Assembly (NCBI GenBank): GCA_021234155.1
Contig: JAJEKV010000090.1
Location: forward strand, 3,402,479 to 3,466,478
DNA: 64,000 bases
Source: Isoetes taiwanensis
Lineage: Eukaryota > Streptophyta > Lycopodiopsida > Isoetales > Isoetaceae
Direction: 5' to 3'
Numbering within the stretch: the stretch's first letter is position 1; every line of letters begins with the position of its first letter. Below are positions 48,930 through 60,189 of this stretch, in pieces. Both the position numbers and the translations under genes were made by a program. The notes beneath the pieces were generated by a model. That model worked only from the letters and a program-made list of their open reading frames with translations. It had not been told where the DNA came from and did not search any database.

Positions 48930-50280
48930 CAGAAGCAGGGATTCATGAGGGCAAATTGGGTTATGACGGGAAGGTCGCTTTGGCGAACACGAGGAAAATT
49001 TACTGGGCGATGTGGCGGGGCGTCATGTGAAGGCCGGGGTCGGCGTGTAGCCTTCTCACCCAGGAGTTACTTCCAAGCGAACCAGACCAATTAAGTGTGG
49101 TAGTAGAACTTCGGCATGTGTGGTGTCGAAGTCGCGGTATGGCGACGCCCTCTGCGAGTTAAGCAGGCGAACCATGCGAACGTATGGTCGCACCGGTCGA
49201 CGTCTGAAAGCGTCGGGGGGTCCCTCTTTTTTCCTTTCTTCTTTCTTTCCTAAAAGCAAGCGACCAACTAAGGATGAAAAGCTTCCATTTTTCTTCTTAA
49301 TCTTAGTTTCGAAATTCAGAAACCTTTGTCGCGACATCGAACAGGTTGGTTTGGATCAGGCGTCGGTACCACGATCCCATGGAATCTCAATCTCGATCAC
49401 AGAGGGTCCCATCTTGTCTTAATTTAGATTTCAGGGCCAAGGAGATGGAATTTTTTTGAATACCCGAGCGTTTAAGATGCAATTATCGCGAGGAACTCTC
49501 GCTTGGTCATTAGCGGTGTCAAATTGTATGTTCGGCGAGGTAAATGGCTTCTGGGATCATTCAATCTTACGAATCCATCACATTATTTACGGAGAATGGC
49601 GCCTTAATTCTTGTAGTGCTTGAGTAAAGGCTCCCTTTTTTAAAAGTGAAAATAAACTTGAAATTGATTTATTGATTCTTCTAATACTGCGGAAATTGAG
49701 TTATGGCACGTAATTTCTCCATTCTTGAGTCATATGGAAGGCGAGAGAGAGTATCTGGAGAAGCGAGCATACTTATCGATTACGTCATGAACAAATCTCC
49801 GCAGAGCGTTGTAATAGCGGTAAAATTACAAGTTTTCGCCGTTTTTTACACAATTGGAGTCCGTTTTGCTTTAAATTCGCCTGTGATGCACATGAGGTGA
49901 ACAGAAATATGAACAATCAATGGGCAAGGCTGCGCACGGTGGAAATGGCTGGAGAGGGAGTGCATTGCGTCATACAAGATGCGGTAGCCCCTGCCGGGTG
50001 GGTTAAGCTTGAACAGGCGGGGGTAATAAACTCTTGGCAAATACATTTGTAGCCGGCGGTGGGTTCGCTTGGGCGAACGTGAGGTAATAAATACCCCTGC
50101 ATTTGCCAGTTACCGCCTGATTGAGCAACCGCACGGTTACGGGTTGGCAGAGGCGAACCGGTGAATGAGTCTACCGCGGTGCCACGTCAACATGGCGGGT
50201 TAAACGGCGAATCCACGGGGTTCACTGGCGAATTTCACGGAGTTCGCTTGAGCGAGCCAGGCGGCTCAGGCTCTATTTCG
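48930..50280. other. GC-rich insertion with clustered GGCGAA/TTCGCC motifs
   Basis: A block with markedly higher GC than both flanks sits between kinase exons. It repeatedly contains GGCGAAC, GTTCGC, GGCGAA and related strings (near 48,983, 49,159, 50,063-50,074, 50,150, 50,200-50,250). No domain is recognised in frames such as 48,765-49,422. Probably an inserted, decayed mobile element of unknown type. Confidence 0.4.
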
Positions 50281-50300
50281 AGATTAGATCAGGCCTGCGT

Positions 50301-50640
50301 TCAAATCACGATGAACGACCCCATTTGCATGTAAATTCTGGCAAGTCTTCGCCAAATTTTTGAATAAGAAGGCAGATCTGGCTCGAGCTTGCCTTTCTGC
50401 CAGGCTGCATTCATAAACTCCATAATAAAATGCCAGAATCGTTGTCGTTGATCACCTCTTCTAGATGCACAACGCCAGAACCAGCTGGCTAATTTGTGCA
50501 TAGATTTCATCATTCACAACGTAATTTGTGTTCTTGAGTGGTTTGCAAACAAATTCCTTAGCCTTCTCCATCTCTGGCTTCATAACAACCCTTCTCCTTC
50601 AGATCCATCGTCTTCTTCATCTTTAAACTTTTTCTCCTTT
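50301..50640 (-). pseudogene. duplicated kinase exon (copy A)
   Basis: Across three frames the minus strand retains KEFVCKP (the ACK lysine region), SGVVHLEEVINDNDS, and NLAKTCQNLHANGVVHRDLN, including the catalytic HRD. The same segments in copy B read KEFACKT, SGVVHLEEVINDKDS and NLAKTLQNLHASGVVHCDG. The glycine loop is poorly preserved. It is part of a roughly 1.1-1.2 kb tandem duplication, and is frame-broken, so it cannot act as an exon as read. Confidence 0.65.
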
Positions 50641-51385
50641 CACGATTGCCAATGCAAGCTTTTATACCTTTTCATTACCGCTTTAACCTCTTATAACCCT
50701 TTTCCATTAGGCATTTTCCATGAAAATGGCAACCCCTCATTGGAGTTGCGTGTTAGGCTTTCGAACTTCAATAGATTTTCCAAATTTAGAACAGATATTT
50801 TGGCAAAATTTGGAAGAGATATTTAGAACAGATATTTTTGGCCACCTTACGGAACAACAAAACTACATTGCATACGTGATTTCCCTCTCAATTTCTGCTT
50901 CCATCAAAGAAATAAGTGCTCAATTTTTTTGCTTCAAGTAAAAATGCATTTTGCATAGCCACCATGCAATGGTAGGCAAATTGAGCTTGCAAAACTAGTA
51001 GCCAGCTTTCCAAGAAAGACAAAATCGAAACATTGACCACAAACCTGTGAAGTTTAATTCTAAAAAGGAGCATACATAAAAATTCTACAGACAGAATTTT
51101 AACTGCTTGCATACAAAAGTGGTCATCAGTATCTGCTAGATTTCTTTATTCTATGTCCATCAAAAACAACAGCAGCAGTGGATGTCAAGAAGCTTCCAGT
51201 CTGGTATGCACGTAATTGTTCATATGTGGTGATGAGCAATCCAGAATTTGATCTTGTTATCCTGTCAATAAGTCCATCCGTCTATCTATCCTGACTATTT
51301 TCATCTGAATCTAAAAATGGACTCTAGCTGAGATTGTAACTCTTGCATATAAAAGTGGTCTCAGTGTCTGGTTGGATTTCTTATT

Positions 51386-51858
51386 CTATGTGCTTCCATC
51401 ACAATGAACAACCCCACTTGCGTGTAAATTCTGTAGAGTCTTCGCCAGATTTTGAATAAGAAGAGCGCATTCTGCCTCCGAGAGCTTGCCTTTTTCCTCT
51501 ATTCTGTCTGCCTGGCTGCATTCGCAGAGCTCCATAATAAAATGCCAGGAATCTTTGTCGTTGATCACCTCTTCTAGATGCACAACGCCAGAACTGGCTT
51601 CAACTGGTATACATGATCTCCATCTCCGTTCTAACGTAATTTGTGTTCTTGGAGGTGGTTTTGCAAGCGAATTCCTTTTCGTCCTCTACTTTTGCATTGG
51701 AAAACAATTGCTTGCCCACCTTCCCCGATTCGTTTGAGCAGATCATAGTCTTCCAGCTTGCTGGAGTACAACACGTTCAGAAGATCATAGTCTTCCAGCT
51801 TGCTGGAGTACAACACGTTCAGATCCTTCGCCTTCTCCATCTCTAAACCCTTCTCCAT
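51386..51858 (-). pseudogene. Ser/Thr protein-kinase N-lobe exon (copy B)
   Basis: From the ATG at 51,856-51,858 the minus strand encodes a short leader, a duplicated 14-residue segment (NVLYSSKLEDYDLL twice), then LLKRIGEGGQAIVFQC with the Gly-rich loop (residues about 41-55). After a frameshift comes KEFACKT (ATP-binding Lys), TEMEIMYT (helix C Glu), and after another HLEEVINDKDSWHFIMELCE (hinge) and NLAKTLQNLHASGVVHCDG, the catalytic loop with HRD changed to HCD. Such kinases are cytosolic or membrane-associated calcium-signalling enzymes; the DFG-bearing exon lies at 48.6-48.84 kb. At least two frameshifts and the HCD change suggest a pseudogene, unless the shifts are sequencing errors. 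Confidence 0.7.
51741..51823. repeat. 42-bp in-frame tandem duplication within the kinase exon
   Basis: GATCATAGTCTTCCAGCTTG starts at 51,741 and 51,783; the two 42-base copies are identical until the final base. They duplicate 14 codons just before the Gly-rich loop without changing frame. Identity indicates a very recent event. Confidence 0.95.
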
Positions 51859-52587
51859 CTCTAAACCTTTAAGCTAATGCACACAGAATGTGAATGCAAA
51901 GCTTTAACCTTTACCATACAACCCCCTTTTTTTAGAGGCCGCATTTTCCATGAAAATGGCAAAACCCCGGATTTAGATTGCGTGTTAGCCTTTCAGACAT
52001 GTTTAGCAAAATTTAGAACAGATATATCTAGAACAGCAAAGTTGGCTGCCATTTAGGCAAACATTCGACCCTTTTTTGTGACACCAAGGAACAACACAAC
52101 TTACATGATTTCTCTCTGAATTTTTGCTTCCATCAAATCTTTCCTCAACTTCTTTGCTTCCAGTAATGCATTTGGATAGCCACCATGCAATTGGTAAGAG
52201 CAAAAATTGAGCTTGCAAAACTGGTAGCCAGCTTTCAAGAAGAAAGACAAAATAGAAAAGTGACCAGAAGTCTGTAAGAATTTATTCGGGATTGAACATA
52301 CATACAGAGTATTAAACAGTTTGTAGCTGTTGCATACAAAAATGGTCTCAGTATCTGTGGCTGGATATCTTAATCTGTGTCCATTAAAACAACAGCATAA
52401 CTTGATTGGATGTCAAAGCTTCTTGTCTGGTATGCACGTAATTGTTCATACGTGGTGATGAGCAATCCTGAATCTGATCTTCTTATCTCAAAGCCTTCAA
52501 CTCTCTCAAGGTGTTAGGGCCGGCTTGAAATTCAAACTTTGAATAAAGCCGTTCCTGCTCCTGCTCCTGCTGGGACGCGTATTTAGA

Positions 52588-53079
52588 GTGGGATGTGAGT
52601 ATTTCCGGACTTTTGGAGTATTTCCGGCCACGTTATCAGCCAACTGTAACTTCCGCGGTTTCAAGCCCGGAATCAAGTATTTTGGGGCATTTTTTAATCA
52701 ATCCAGCTCTATAAGGCTCAAATGGCTTCCTCTCTTCATCAAACTAGCGTTAAAAGAGGACAAAGTGATTAGAAGGGCTTTGAAGCGAGTTCAAGCGTCC
52801 ACCTTGATTTTAAGAGCGATCAGGCCAAGATTCCTTTCGCGTAGCGATTTGGCGCTTGGTTTTGGCGAAATACCACTTTTTGGCGGAAATACCACCCTTT
52901 TGGCGGAAATACCACTTTTGGCGGAAATACCGCAGCTGATAGCGGATGTCGATACCGCGAAGAATGTCAGGAAATACCACATCGGGACTCTAAATACTGG
53001 GCGTCCCTCCACGCTCTTTGAACAACATAGCATTGTGTGCCAACCCCTGTTAAAGACACATTCAAACTTCACAAGTTAG
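52588..53079 (+). CDS. 163-codon open frame with internal 18-20 bp repeats, unrecognised
   Basis: This frame is long for the region but has no recognisable domain. Residues about 93-115 are built from a repeated GEIPLFGGNTTLLAEIPLL-like unit encoded by the GGCGGAAATACC tandem repeat at 52,864-52,931. The sequence also has an overlapping open frame on the opposite strand through the same repeat. It is more likely a repeat-driven frame than a gene. Confidence 0.2.
   Translation: MGCEYFRTFGVFPATLSANCNFRGFKPGIKYFGAFFNQSSSIRLKWLPLFIKLALKEDKVIRRALKRVQASTLILRAIRPRFLSRSDLALGFGEIPLFGGNTTLLAEIPLLAEIPQLIADVDTAKNVRKYHIGTLNTGRPSTLFEQHSIVCQPLLKTHSNFTS
52860..52932. repeat. 18-20 bp tandem repeat GGCGGAAATACCAC
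   Basis: GGCGAAATACC at 52,864 and GGCGGAAATACC at 52,882, 52,902 and 52,920, each followed by A or G and a T/C-rich spacer. Four copies in a GC-richer pocket. Confidence 0.9.
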
Positions 53080-56000
53080 AAAGCACCCATTGTTTTGACA
53101 AAGAGTACGCGCGGCGAATCAACTCCATCAAAAATCATCATCATTGTCCTTTGGGCTGAAGCCTTCCTTACGAGGAACCTTTTATTCCTTTCTTTGTTAA
53201 ATCATCATTATTTCCACCATTCTACACTTTTTCAAATTCTTACGCGCTAGTGTTTTGTGAAGATCACTCGATCCTTTTTGTGTGGTTCTGATCCTTGACA
53301 TCTTCGAATCTTAGAGCATTTTTTGCTTGAAATGTGACCCTTGTGAAAATTTGAGACATCAAACTACGTGCGAAATGAGATTGACTTATCATCTAGACAT
53401 CATTATATATCGAATTTGATAATGTTCCTACATACTATCGAGAAGGTCAATGCCTTCAGCGATTGAAGGCCTTCCTTACTAATGCCTTCAGCAGTTAGCT
53501 GACCTCGAGCTCTTTCTTACCAATGTAGTGAGCATGAAAGTGATTCTCTCACATGTGCATGCACATCCTTTGTTCTCTTCAAACAAAGATGTCCTTTTAG
53601 CTTCTCCTTCATTAAGCGTTCTCTCTTGATAAAATAATAAGTAAATTCACGATCTTGATTCCATAAGAACAGCGAAGCCCTACAAGGCTGTGTGGCATTC
53701 GGTGAGAATCCATGTAGAGGTTCAAATTCTATATCAACTACCAACACATGAGTGGCATGTTGGTGAAATTGCTCCCTAGATTGCTAGATGCACGATAATG
53801 AAGTTATGACTATCTGTTTTGTAAAGTATACTCTGCACAACTTGAAGACATGCCACGGTTGAATGAGAGGATGGAACCACGCCTTATAAGCATTCTGACA
53901 AAATTTCACTATTATTTTATAATTTGACAAATCAGTGTAGAGAATTTAGTGCAGAGAATGCTTGTAGCTGAAAAATTGGAAGCAAGAAACCACGACTCCT
54001 GCCAAATAATCTTGATCCAACTTGGGTAATTATTCCTGGGTAACTTGGAGCTGAGGAGCAGATAAAATAACCAAACATTTCTTGGTTCATTGTGCTTCCA
54101 TAAGTTCATCAAAAATTTATCAATAGGTTAAGTCTACGAAACCAAAGGAATGGTTTCCTGCTAATGGCTAAGACTCAAAAATGGGAGCAGCTTGTAATAA
54201 CACATAAGCAGAAGAGTCAAAGCTTGACTTAATCTTAAACCAAGTAATATTAAGTAGAAGATCAACCTCATGAAGAACAGCCTTACATGCTGACAAGCTA
54301 CGGGGTTTGGATAGAATGCGCTAAAATCTAAGTGCATACTATACTTCGCCTTAACTAAAACTGGTCGAGTTATTTGATGCAAAACATGGCATGTATGCTG
54401 AAATTTGAAAAAGGAGAAATCGAGAAAGGGGGGAAATCCTCTCTCAAACTCATGTGGAAGAAAGCAAATTTAATTTTTAGAATATCGGAAATATTTCTCA
54501 ATGTCAAAAATTAGGCAAAGTGGCCTGAAAGGAAAAATACAAAAAGTTTTTCACTTGCCCGGAAAACCAAATTTAAACAATAGACGTAATTCCTCAAATG
54601 CCGTTAGGTTTCCTTTTAACTTTCCACGTGCCCTTAAGACCTATAACATGAGTTTTTTTTTTTTTTCCTTTTTTTCAACTTTCAAATGCTTCAAAATTCA
54701 ACAAATACCCTTAAGAGTTAACAAAATAATTCAAATGCCCTTGTAGAGCAAGCTACACAGATAAAGGCCTCACTACAAATACAGTAACCACCATAGACAC
54801 ATTCTCACATATTCAAACTAGATCAACACCATACATATATTGAGAAAAATTGATGAATCCGGAGATAGTTCGGTGCCTTGCCTTTAAGTAACTGTAAGTA
54901 GAAATAGGCAGCTTCACTAAAAAGGCGCAATCAACATCCATTACGCAAGGGTATCCTACAAAAAAACAGAAAAACTGAAGGGCATATGGTAAAGGAATAT
55001 ATGTTGACCAAGGGCATCTCAGGAAATTATCAAAACTCAAGGGTATGTCGTGAATTTTGTTAAAACATAAGGATATTTTGCTGCTTTTCCAGTCTATTTA
55101 TATGCTAACAAAAATCAATTGGGTATTGGAAAAAAAGCCTTTTATTCTAAGGTTAGTGATTAAAAGTAACAATTGAGCAGCTAAATATTGCTCAAAGCAT
55201 ATACTCTCTACATAGCATCATGTAGCTACAGAGGTCATCACAGATGTCATGAAGGCATTTTCCTAGTCAAACAACATGGAAGTGAATTGCGCCATTTTGA
55301 TTAGGAAGACAAACCACATGTTGCCATAAGCACATCCCTGTCAGAATGGAAGTGGGAAGCCAATTAGGAAGCGTTCAAAAATTGACGAGCTACGATGGGT
55401 TGTAAGCGAAGCTAAGGATTTTACCGCGATTTTACCACTGTATCACAAAGGCGACTATGACCAAGTCCTCTGTTTCTTGAGAAAAATTGACAAGGATTTC
55501 ATGCAGCAAATGGTGATGAAATGAAAAACTCTTTATAGCATCATAAGAATCCCTCTCTGAGAGCTGATTTACACACATAGCTTAGGTTAGAACCAAAAAT
55601 CAAAGAGACTATGCAATTTCTAGGGCGGTAAATGCATATATTATTTTCATATAGAAAAGAGAACAAAGCAGGCATAAATGGCCAGCCAGAACTGTTACAA
55701 CAGAGAGGATACAAGAAAAGACCTGAGAGGAAACAAGAAACAAGAAGAAGAGGAATGGAAGCAAATAAAAACCACCGGGATCGATTCACGGCCTTCCTTT
55801 CTTGGATTCAGGCACAAGCCAGTGTTCTATCCCATACCTCGGTATAAATAAAACCCAACCCTTCTTTGTAATCAATCTGCAGTGACATAAAACTTCGAAA
55901 ATATCTGCATTTTGAGTTGCATCGCGAGGAAGATGCCAAAGCGCGTGCGAAAGCATGAAGAAGAAAAATCCTCACGGAACTATTACTTTACTTGCTTTGC

Positions 56001-56520
56001 ATTAAAAGCAGGCGGATTCTAGTGAAACAACAGCGTCCTCATTAAAATATGGCGAGTACAATAGAAGCGCCATAGCTACTGTGCTTGAGAGGGAAGATAC
56101 TTAGGCGCCATGGCCCTTGGCCTTGATGTAAACCTCATGAGGGAAAAAAAAATTTTGAGAAGAAGTACTCCCAATTTCCATGTTGTGGCTGACATGCCAC
56201 GTGGTCCCATTAGGTGGGGCCGTTGACCAACTCATTTGCCGTGATGCAGCGAGTTCTTATTAATCCCTGCGAATGTGGTCCCCAAGTGGCATCGCAGCCA
56301 TACATCTGATGATACGCTGGAAAGTGACTAAGCACGATTGAAGAGACAATTGCGAAAAACCTCTATCAATCTATGCCCTTGCTTAGGTGTTTCGGGTCTT
56401 TGAGATAAGACATAAACTAATCCACGTGATGAGGCTCCCAAGCGAATATAACACGAAATATCGTGAATAAGAACAGACTATAGTGCTATTGCTCACTAAT
56501 TGTGTTGCCGAATGATGTAG
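53080..56520. other. no gene recognised
   Basis: Short frames without assignable content occur on both strands. A poly-T stretch lies at about 54,653-54,675. CAAATGCCCTT strings near 54,595 and 54,730 echo those at 33.04 kb. No exon chain could be supported. Confidence 0.45.
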
Positions 56521-56640
56521 GCAAACTCTCAGATCACTGTACTTAGTCATTCTACTAATCTAGCTGAGTTCAACATGCTGACTAATCGGTTGAGGGATAT
56601 TGCAGACAAACTCTTAAGCATTGCACTTAGTCATTCTACT
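56520..56640. repeat. 84-bp spaced duplication
   Basis: GCAAACTCTCAGATCACTG near 56,521 and ACAAACTCTTAAGCATTGC near 56,605, each followed by ACTTAGTCATTCTACT, are offset by about 84 bases. Confidence 0.75.
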
Positions 56641-56959
56641 TGTTGAGGCCAACAGTCACGGATAATGGTTGTGCTACCTCTATACACTGCCATCTTTCTT
56701 TCGTATTCACACATCCTAAACAGCTGCAAAGCAAAAAAATCTTAATGCACGGAGAAATGGGTGACTTCGAATTGACTTTCATGTTGTGCAACATATAATC
56801 TGTCTTGTGGCATATGTACTAAAATATGGCAAGGACGTTCTGGTCTATGATCACCAACTCGTCTAGCTGCAACAATGCCTTGATTCTACTTATGCATCAT
56901 ATGCGTGAAGAGTCAATTAGCTTCTTAAAGCATCGGCGAGCACTTGTCTGAGACACACC

Positions 56960-57880
56960 ACATTATAAGCGGAGTCCAGGGCCTGCAGCGATACGGCCGA
57001 TCTAATTACCTATACATTATCTTGCACTCCTCTTGTATTTGTGAATATGTAGCAAAATAGTAGGGGTCACAGGGGATTTGATATGGATATAGTGCATTGA
57101 AACCTGTAGACATATCTCAAAACAATTCAGCCAGATTGCTAAAAAAATATGATGGTTAAAAATGGTACTTATTAAGAACGTGAGTTATTTTGGTAGAGAG
57201 TTCGAGCTCCATATTTTGCATAATTCTAAAAACCTTAAGCGTATGTAGGAAATTCGATATACATCAAAAACTTGACAGAAGCTTCATTATTTATCTCCAA
57301 AACCTGACTAATGCATAAATGAGCATAAGCGAAATAGAGAGAGGTCACCAGAAGCTACTCCATCATCTGGTCCCAGTGCCGTGGGATTGTGAGATCTAGG
57401 GCCATTGTAGTGAGTCCCAGGTGCCTGATTTAGGAATATGTAGCAAAATACTTGAGAGTTTGACAGATTAATTCACTCAAACCACAGACCACATCTAAAA
57501 CAACGTGGTTATTAACAATAACCATAACAACAACAACAACATGAAGGAACTGAGATAAAAAAATGATGCGTTAGCTCCTTTGGTTGGAATTGGTTAAAGT
57601 AGTCCTATTAAGACATTGGGTTATTTGAGTATGTCTTAGAATCGTTATTTATATTCTAAAGAGCAAAAGCGAAGCCAGCCGCCAAATTTCTCGATATACC
57701 ATCAAAACCTTAGGCAAACTCGTATTTGACATCTCAAAATCGAGCCCCCAATCATAAATAATGAGCATAAAGCGGCGAGCGATCTTTTGGTAGGTAGGAT
57801 TGTGGGGAATCAGGATGACTACTTGTTAGTCCGGGGAGTTTTCCTAGTTTAGAATATGTAGCAAGATTACCTCTATGAAT
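56960..57880. repeat. diverged tandem repeat with about 400-bp unit
   Basis: GAATATGTAGCAAAATA at 57,043 recurs as GAATATGTAGCAAAATA at 57,436 and GAATATGTAGCAAGATTA at 57,851, offsets of about 393 and 415. Between them the same series appears in order: TTCGATATACATCAAAA versus CTCGATATACCATCAAAA, then ATAAATGAGCATAAG versus ATAATGAGCATAAAG, then a GGATTGTG or GGGATTGTG block. Unit sequences differ by many indels, so the array is old. Function unknown. Confidence 0.75.
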
Positions 57881-58444
57881 TCAATGACTAGCTAGACTTA
57901 ACGTCAAGCTAACTATCAAGTATGCTTAAGTCTTCAAATAAGTTTGAATATAGAGTTAATCATAAAGGACCATTGGATTAAGCATTGTTCCAATGGTAAT
58001 GTCATAAAGACTGTAGAAAATATTAACTCTCTTGAGAGCCAAGCTTGCACACAGGAACAACTATCTAAACAAGACTTTGATTATGTCAATATGATCCTCA
58101 TTAATTTATAGGGTCAGACCTGACATCTTGGGTGCAGATTCGGCCGCTCTGAAGCTCAGATCGATTGCCCAACCACTGCTCAGTGTTGCTATATTCAAAT
58201 CGTGATTTGGCTCGAAACCATTCGAGCGATAGTGAACTCTAGCATTACATTATATAGAAGAATGGTTACCATAAAATGTTTTTCAACTATTGAACATCTA
58301 TTCTTTCTGAATCACCCTAGTAGGGTATGCACAATGTCTGGACTTCATTCCCTTGTGTAGATTAGGATCTACTGAGTTCCTACATAGATTAATTAGCATG
58401 AACAATTTCTATATTCTCCTTTCATGCTAATTTCACATCATCAT

Positions 58445-58735
58445 TGCAACTGCTCAACTATAATCTTTAAGTATAATAAGATCCTTCAAGCACATTATTT
58501 TGTAGAACTTATAGGAGAGGATAAAATCCATGTATATTATTTACTAGTATAAATTACAGTAGAAGATAAAATCCCTATATCTTTCCAATTGGTCAACTGT
58601 AATCTTTAGGGATGATAAAACCCTTTGAGCACACTATTCTGCACAACTTACGGGGGAAGATAAAATTCTTGTATATCTTATATGGCTTGTCAACTGCAAT
58701 GTTTCAAGAAAGATAAAATTCTAGCATAACATTAA
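58445..58735. repeat. diverged tandem repeat with about 140-bp unit
   Basis: CAACTATAATCTTTAAG near 58,456, CAACTGTAATCTTTAGG near 58,595 and CAACTGCAATGTTTCAAG near 58,693 each lead into GATAAAA-type and CAAGCACA- or GAGCACA-type stretches; the third copy is truncated. The array stops 30 bases before a Helitron 3' end. Confidence 0.7.
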
Positions 58736-58763
58736 GACTTCTACACGCTCAACTTTATAACTA

Positions 58764-58791
58764 CTAGTTATAGTGCCCGGCGTTGCCGGGC
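58764..58791 (-). mobile_element. Helitron 3' terminus
   Basis: CTAG (58,764-58,767) preceded by A, then the perfect hairpin GCCCGGCGTTGCCGGGC at 58,775-58,791 and CTTTAG, nearly identical to the end at 5,528-5,560. The element therefore extends to the right; its interior has no recognised coding sequence and its 5' end was not located. Confidence 0.75.
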
Positions 58792-59692
58792 TTTAGCAAA
58801 TGTGGATTGTAGAAGGAAGTATGTGTTTTTCCATTTGTAGGCTCTAGGGTAGTGTCGTTATTAGTGAATTAACATTTATAGGGTTTAAACCAGTTGGTGT
58901 TTATATTTGTGGAGCTCAAGTTAATGTTTTGGTGAATATGTGTGAAATGGACTGGCATAAGGGTTTAAATATAATAAAAGAAGTAGAATTTTGTATTGGA
59001 GATCATGTTGCCAGTTTGGTAGGTAATTATGTGGAGTTTATATTAAGTAACTTGTTGTTATTCAAGTAGGTGGGTTTTATTTTATCGAACTTTACAATAG
59101 TCACTTTATGTGCAAGGCATTTAGGTCCCCAATATGATTGCAATAGCTTAAGTTAATGAATAAGAAAATTATTAAGTATTTAATTGTGTTTATAGGAATC
59201 AATTTGTGTAACCTGTTCATTTGCTATCGATAACATGTTGTGGATAAGTGATCACTTGATGTATGGATATTTTGATATCATATATGCAGCAGTGTTGTAT
59301 GTCGTGTTAATATTTCCTTTGATATTTCCTTTGGTTCCCTGCCACCTAGAATGAGACAACCGTTCTTATTGAAGTGAGGGAAAAAGGAGCATCTAAGCCT
59401 ATAGTTGGTGTTTAATATGACAACACACAATTTGCAAATGTCAGTCTAAGCTGAATGTGAAAGCTTTGTAGTATGCAAATCACAAATTGAATATACGGGA
59501 TTTATGGTGGGAAACTCCATACACGACTCCCTAACCATCACATTTTTTTGTAAGGTTCAGAACTCTGAAATCCCCTGAAATCATTGCTCTGGAATTTTGG
59601 CATATATCTTCCTCATTTTTATAGCTAATATCCTTTTGTCTCTTCACATTTTCAGTTAGCCCAATCTGCACTAACTTCTAATTCGTATGATG

Positions 59693-59710
59693 ACGTTGCC
59701 GGGCTTTAGT
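59693..59710 (-). mobile_element. truncated Helitron-end fragment
   Basis: GACGTTGCCGGGCTTTAG matches the inner half of the hairpin and adjoining CTTTAG of the 58,764 and 5,528 ends, but the outer stem arm and CTAG are missing, replaced by GTATGATGA. It is probably a deleted copy nested in or adjoining the preceding element. Confidence 0.55.
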
Positions 59711-60064
59711 GAACATGCTATGTTAGGGTGAGGATGTTGTGTTCGTAGTGTGATTTTTGTGCAAAAGCAATAGACCACCAAATAATATCGATTTACATCA
59801 AATTGTATGGTAACATAAGAAACCTTGTAACAATTAGAATAATTAGAATGTTCGCTCAAAAGGCAAATAATTTATTGCAAAGTTGTGATTAAAAGAAGTC
59901 ATGTCTTTCTACATTTAGAACTGCAGTGGAAACACAGGTTAATGCGAGGCATTTGGTTGGATATGAAAAGGTGATGGTAGATATGATGAACAAATTAGAC
60001 ATCAAAGAGTATGACATGAAGATTATGTTGTAATTTGCCATATTGGCATGGATATTAGCCAATA

Positions 60065-60185
60065 GCTATTGCTATGCATAGTGAGTTCTACGTGCTATTG
60101 CTATGCATAGTGAGTTCTATGTTTCAAGTTGATGCTTTATCAGTTTCAAGTTGATGCTTTATGTTTGATGCTTTATGTTTGATAC
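60065..60185. repeat. cluster of short tandem duplications
   Basis: GCTATTGCTATGCATAGTG occurs at 60,065 and 60,094 (29-bp unit). GTTTCAAGTTGATGCTTTAT occurs at 60,121 and 60,143, followed by shortened GTTTGATGCTTTAT units. Two separate duplication events lie side by side. Confidence 0.9.
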
Positions 60186-60189
60186 GATT

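Larger units (their letters stand above)
50290..52500. repeat. tandem segmental duplication of the kinase exon region
   Basis: Two units of about 1.1-1.2 kb lie in direct orientation: roughly 50,290-51,270 and 51,380-52,490. Shared markers include TAGCCACCATGCAATGGTAG at 50,956 versus TAGCCACCATGCAATTGGTA at 52,177, and TGGTATGCACGTAATTGTTC at 51,200 versus 52,428. Both units contain a kinase N-lobe exon on the minus strand. Confidence 0.8.

Noticed and set aside
52588-53079. 163-codon frame as a real gene
   Set aside because: It runs through a tandem repeat, has an open antisense frame over the same stretch and lacks any domain; kept only as a low-confidence entry.
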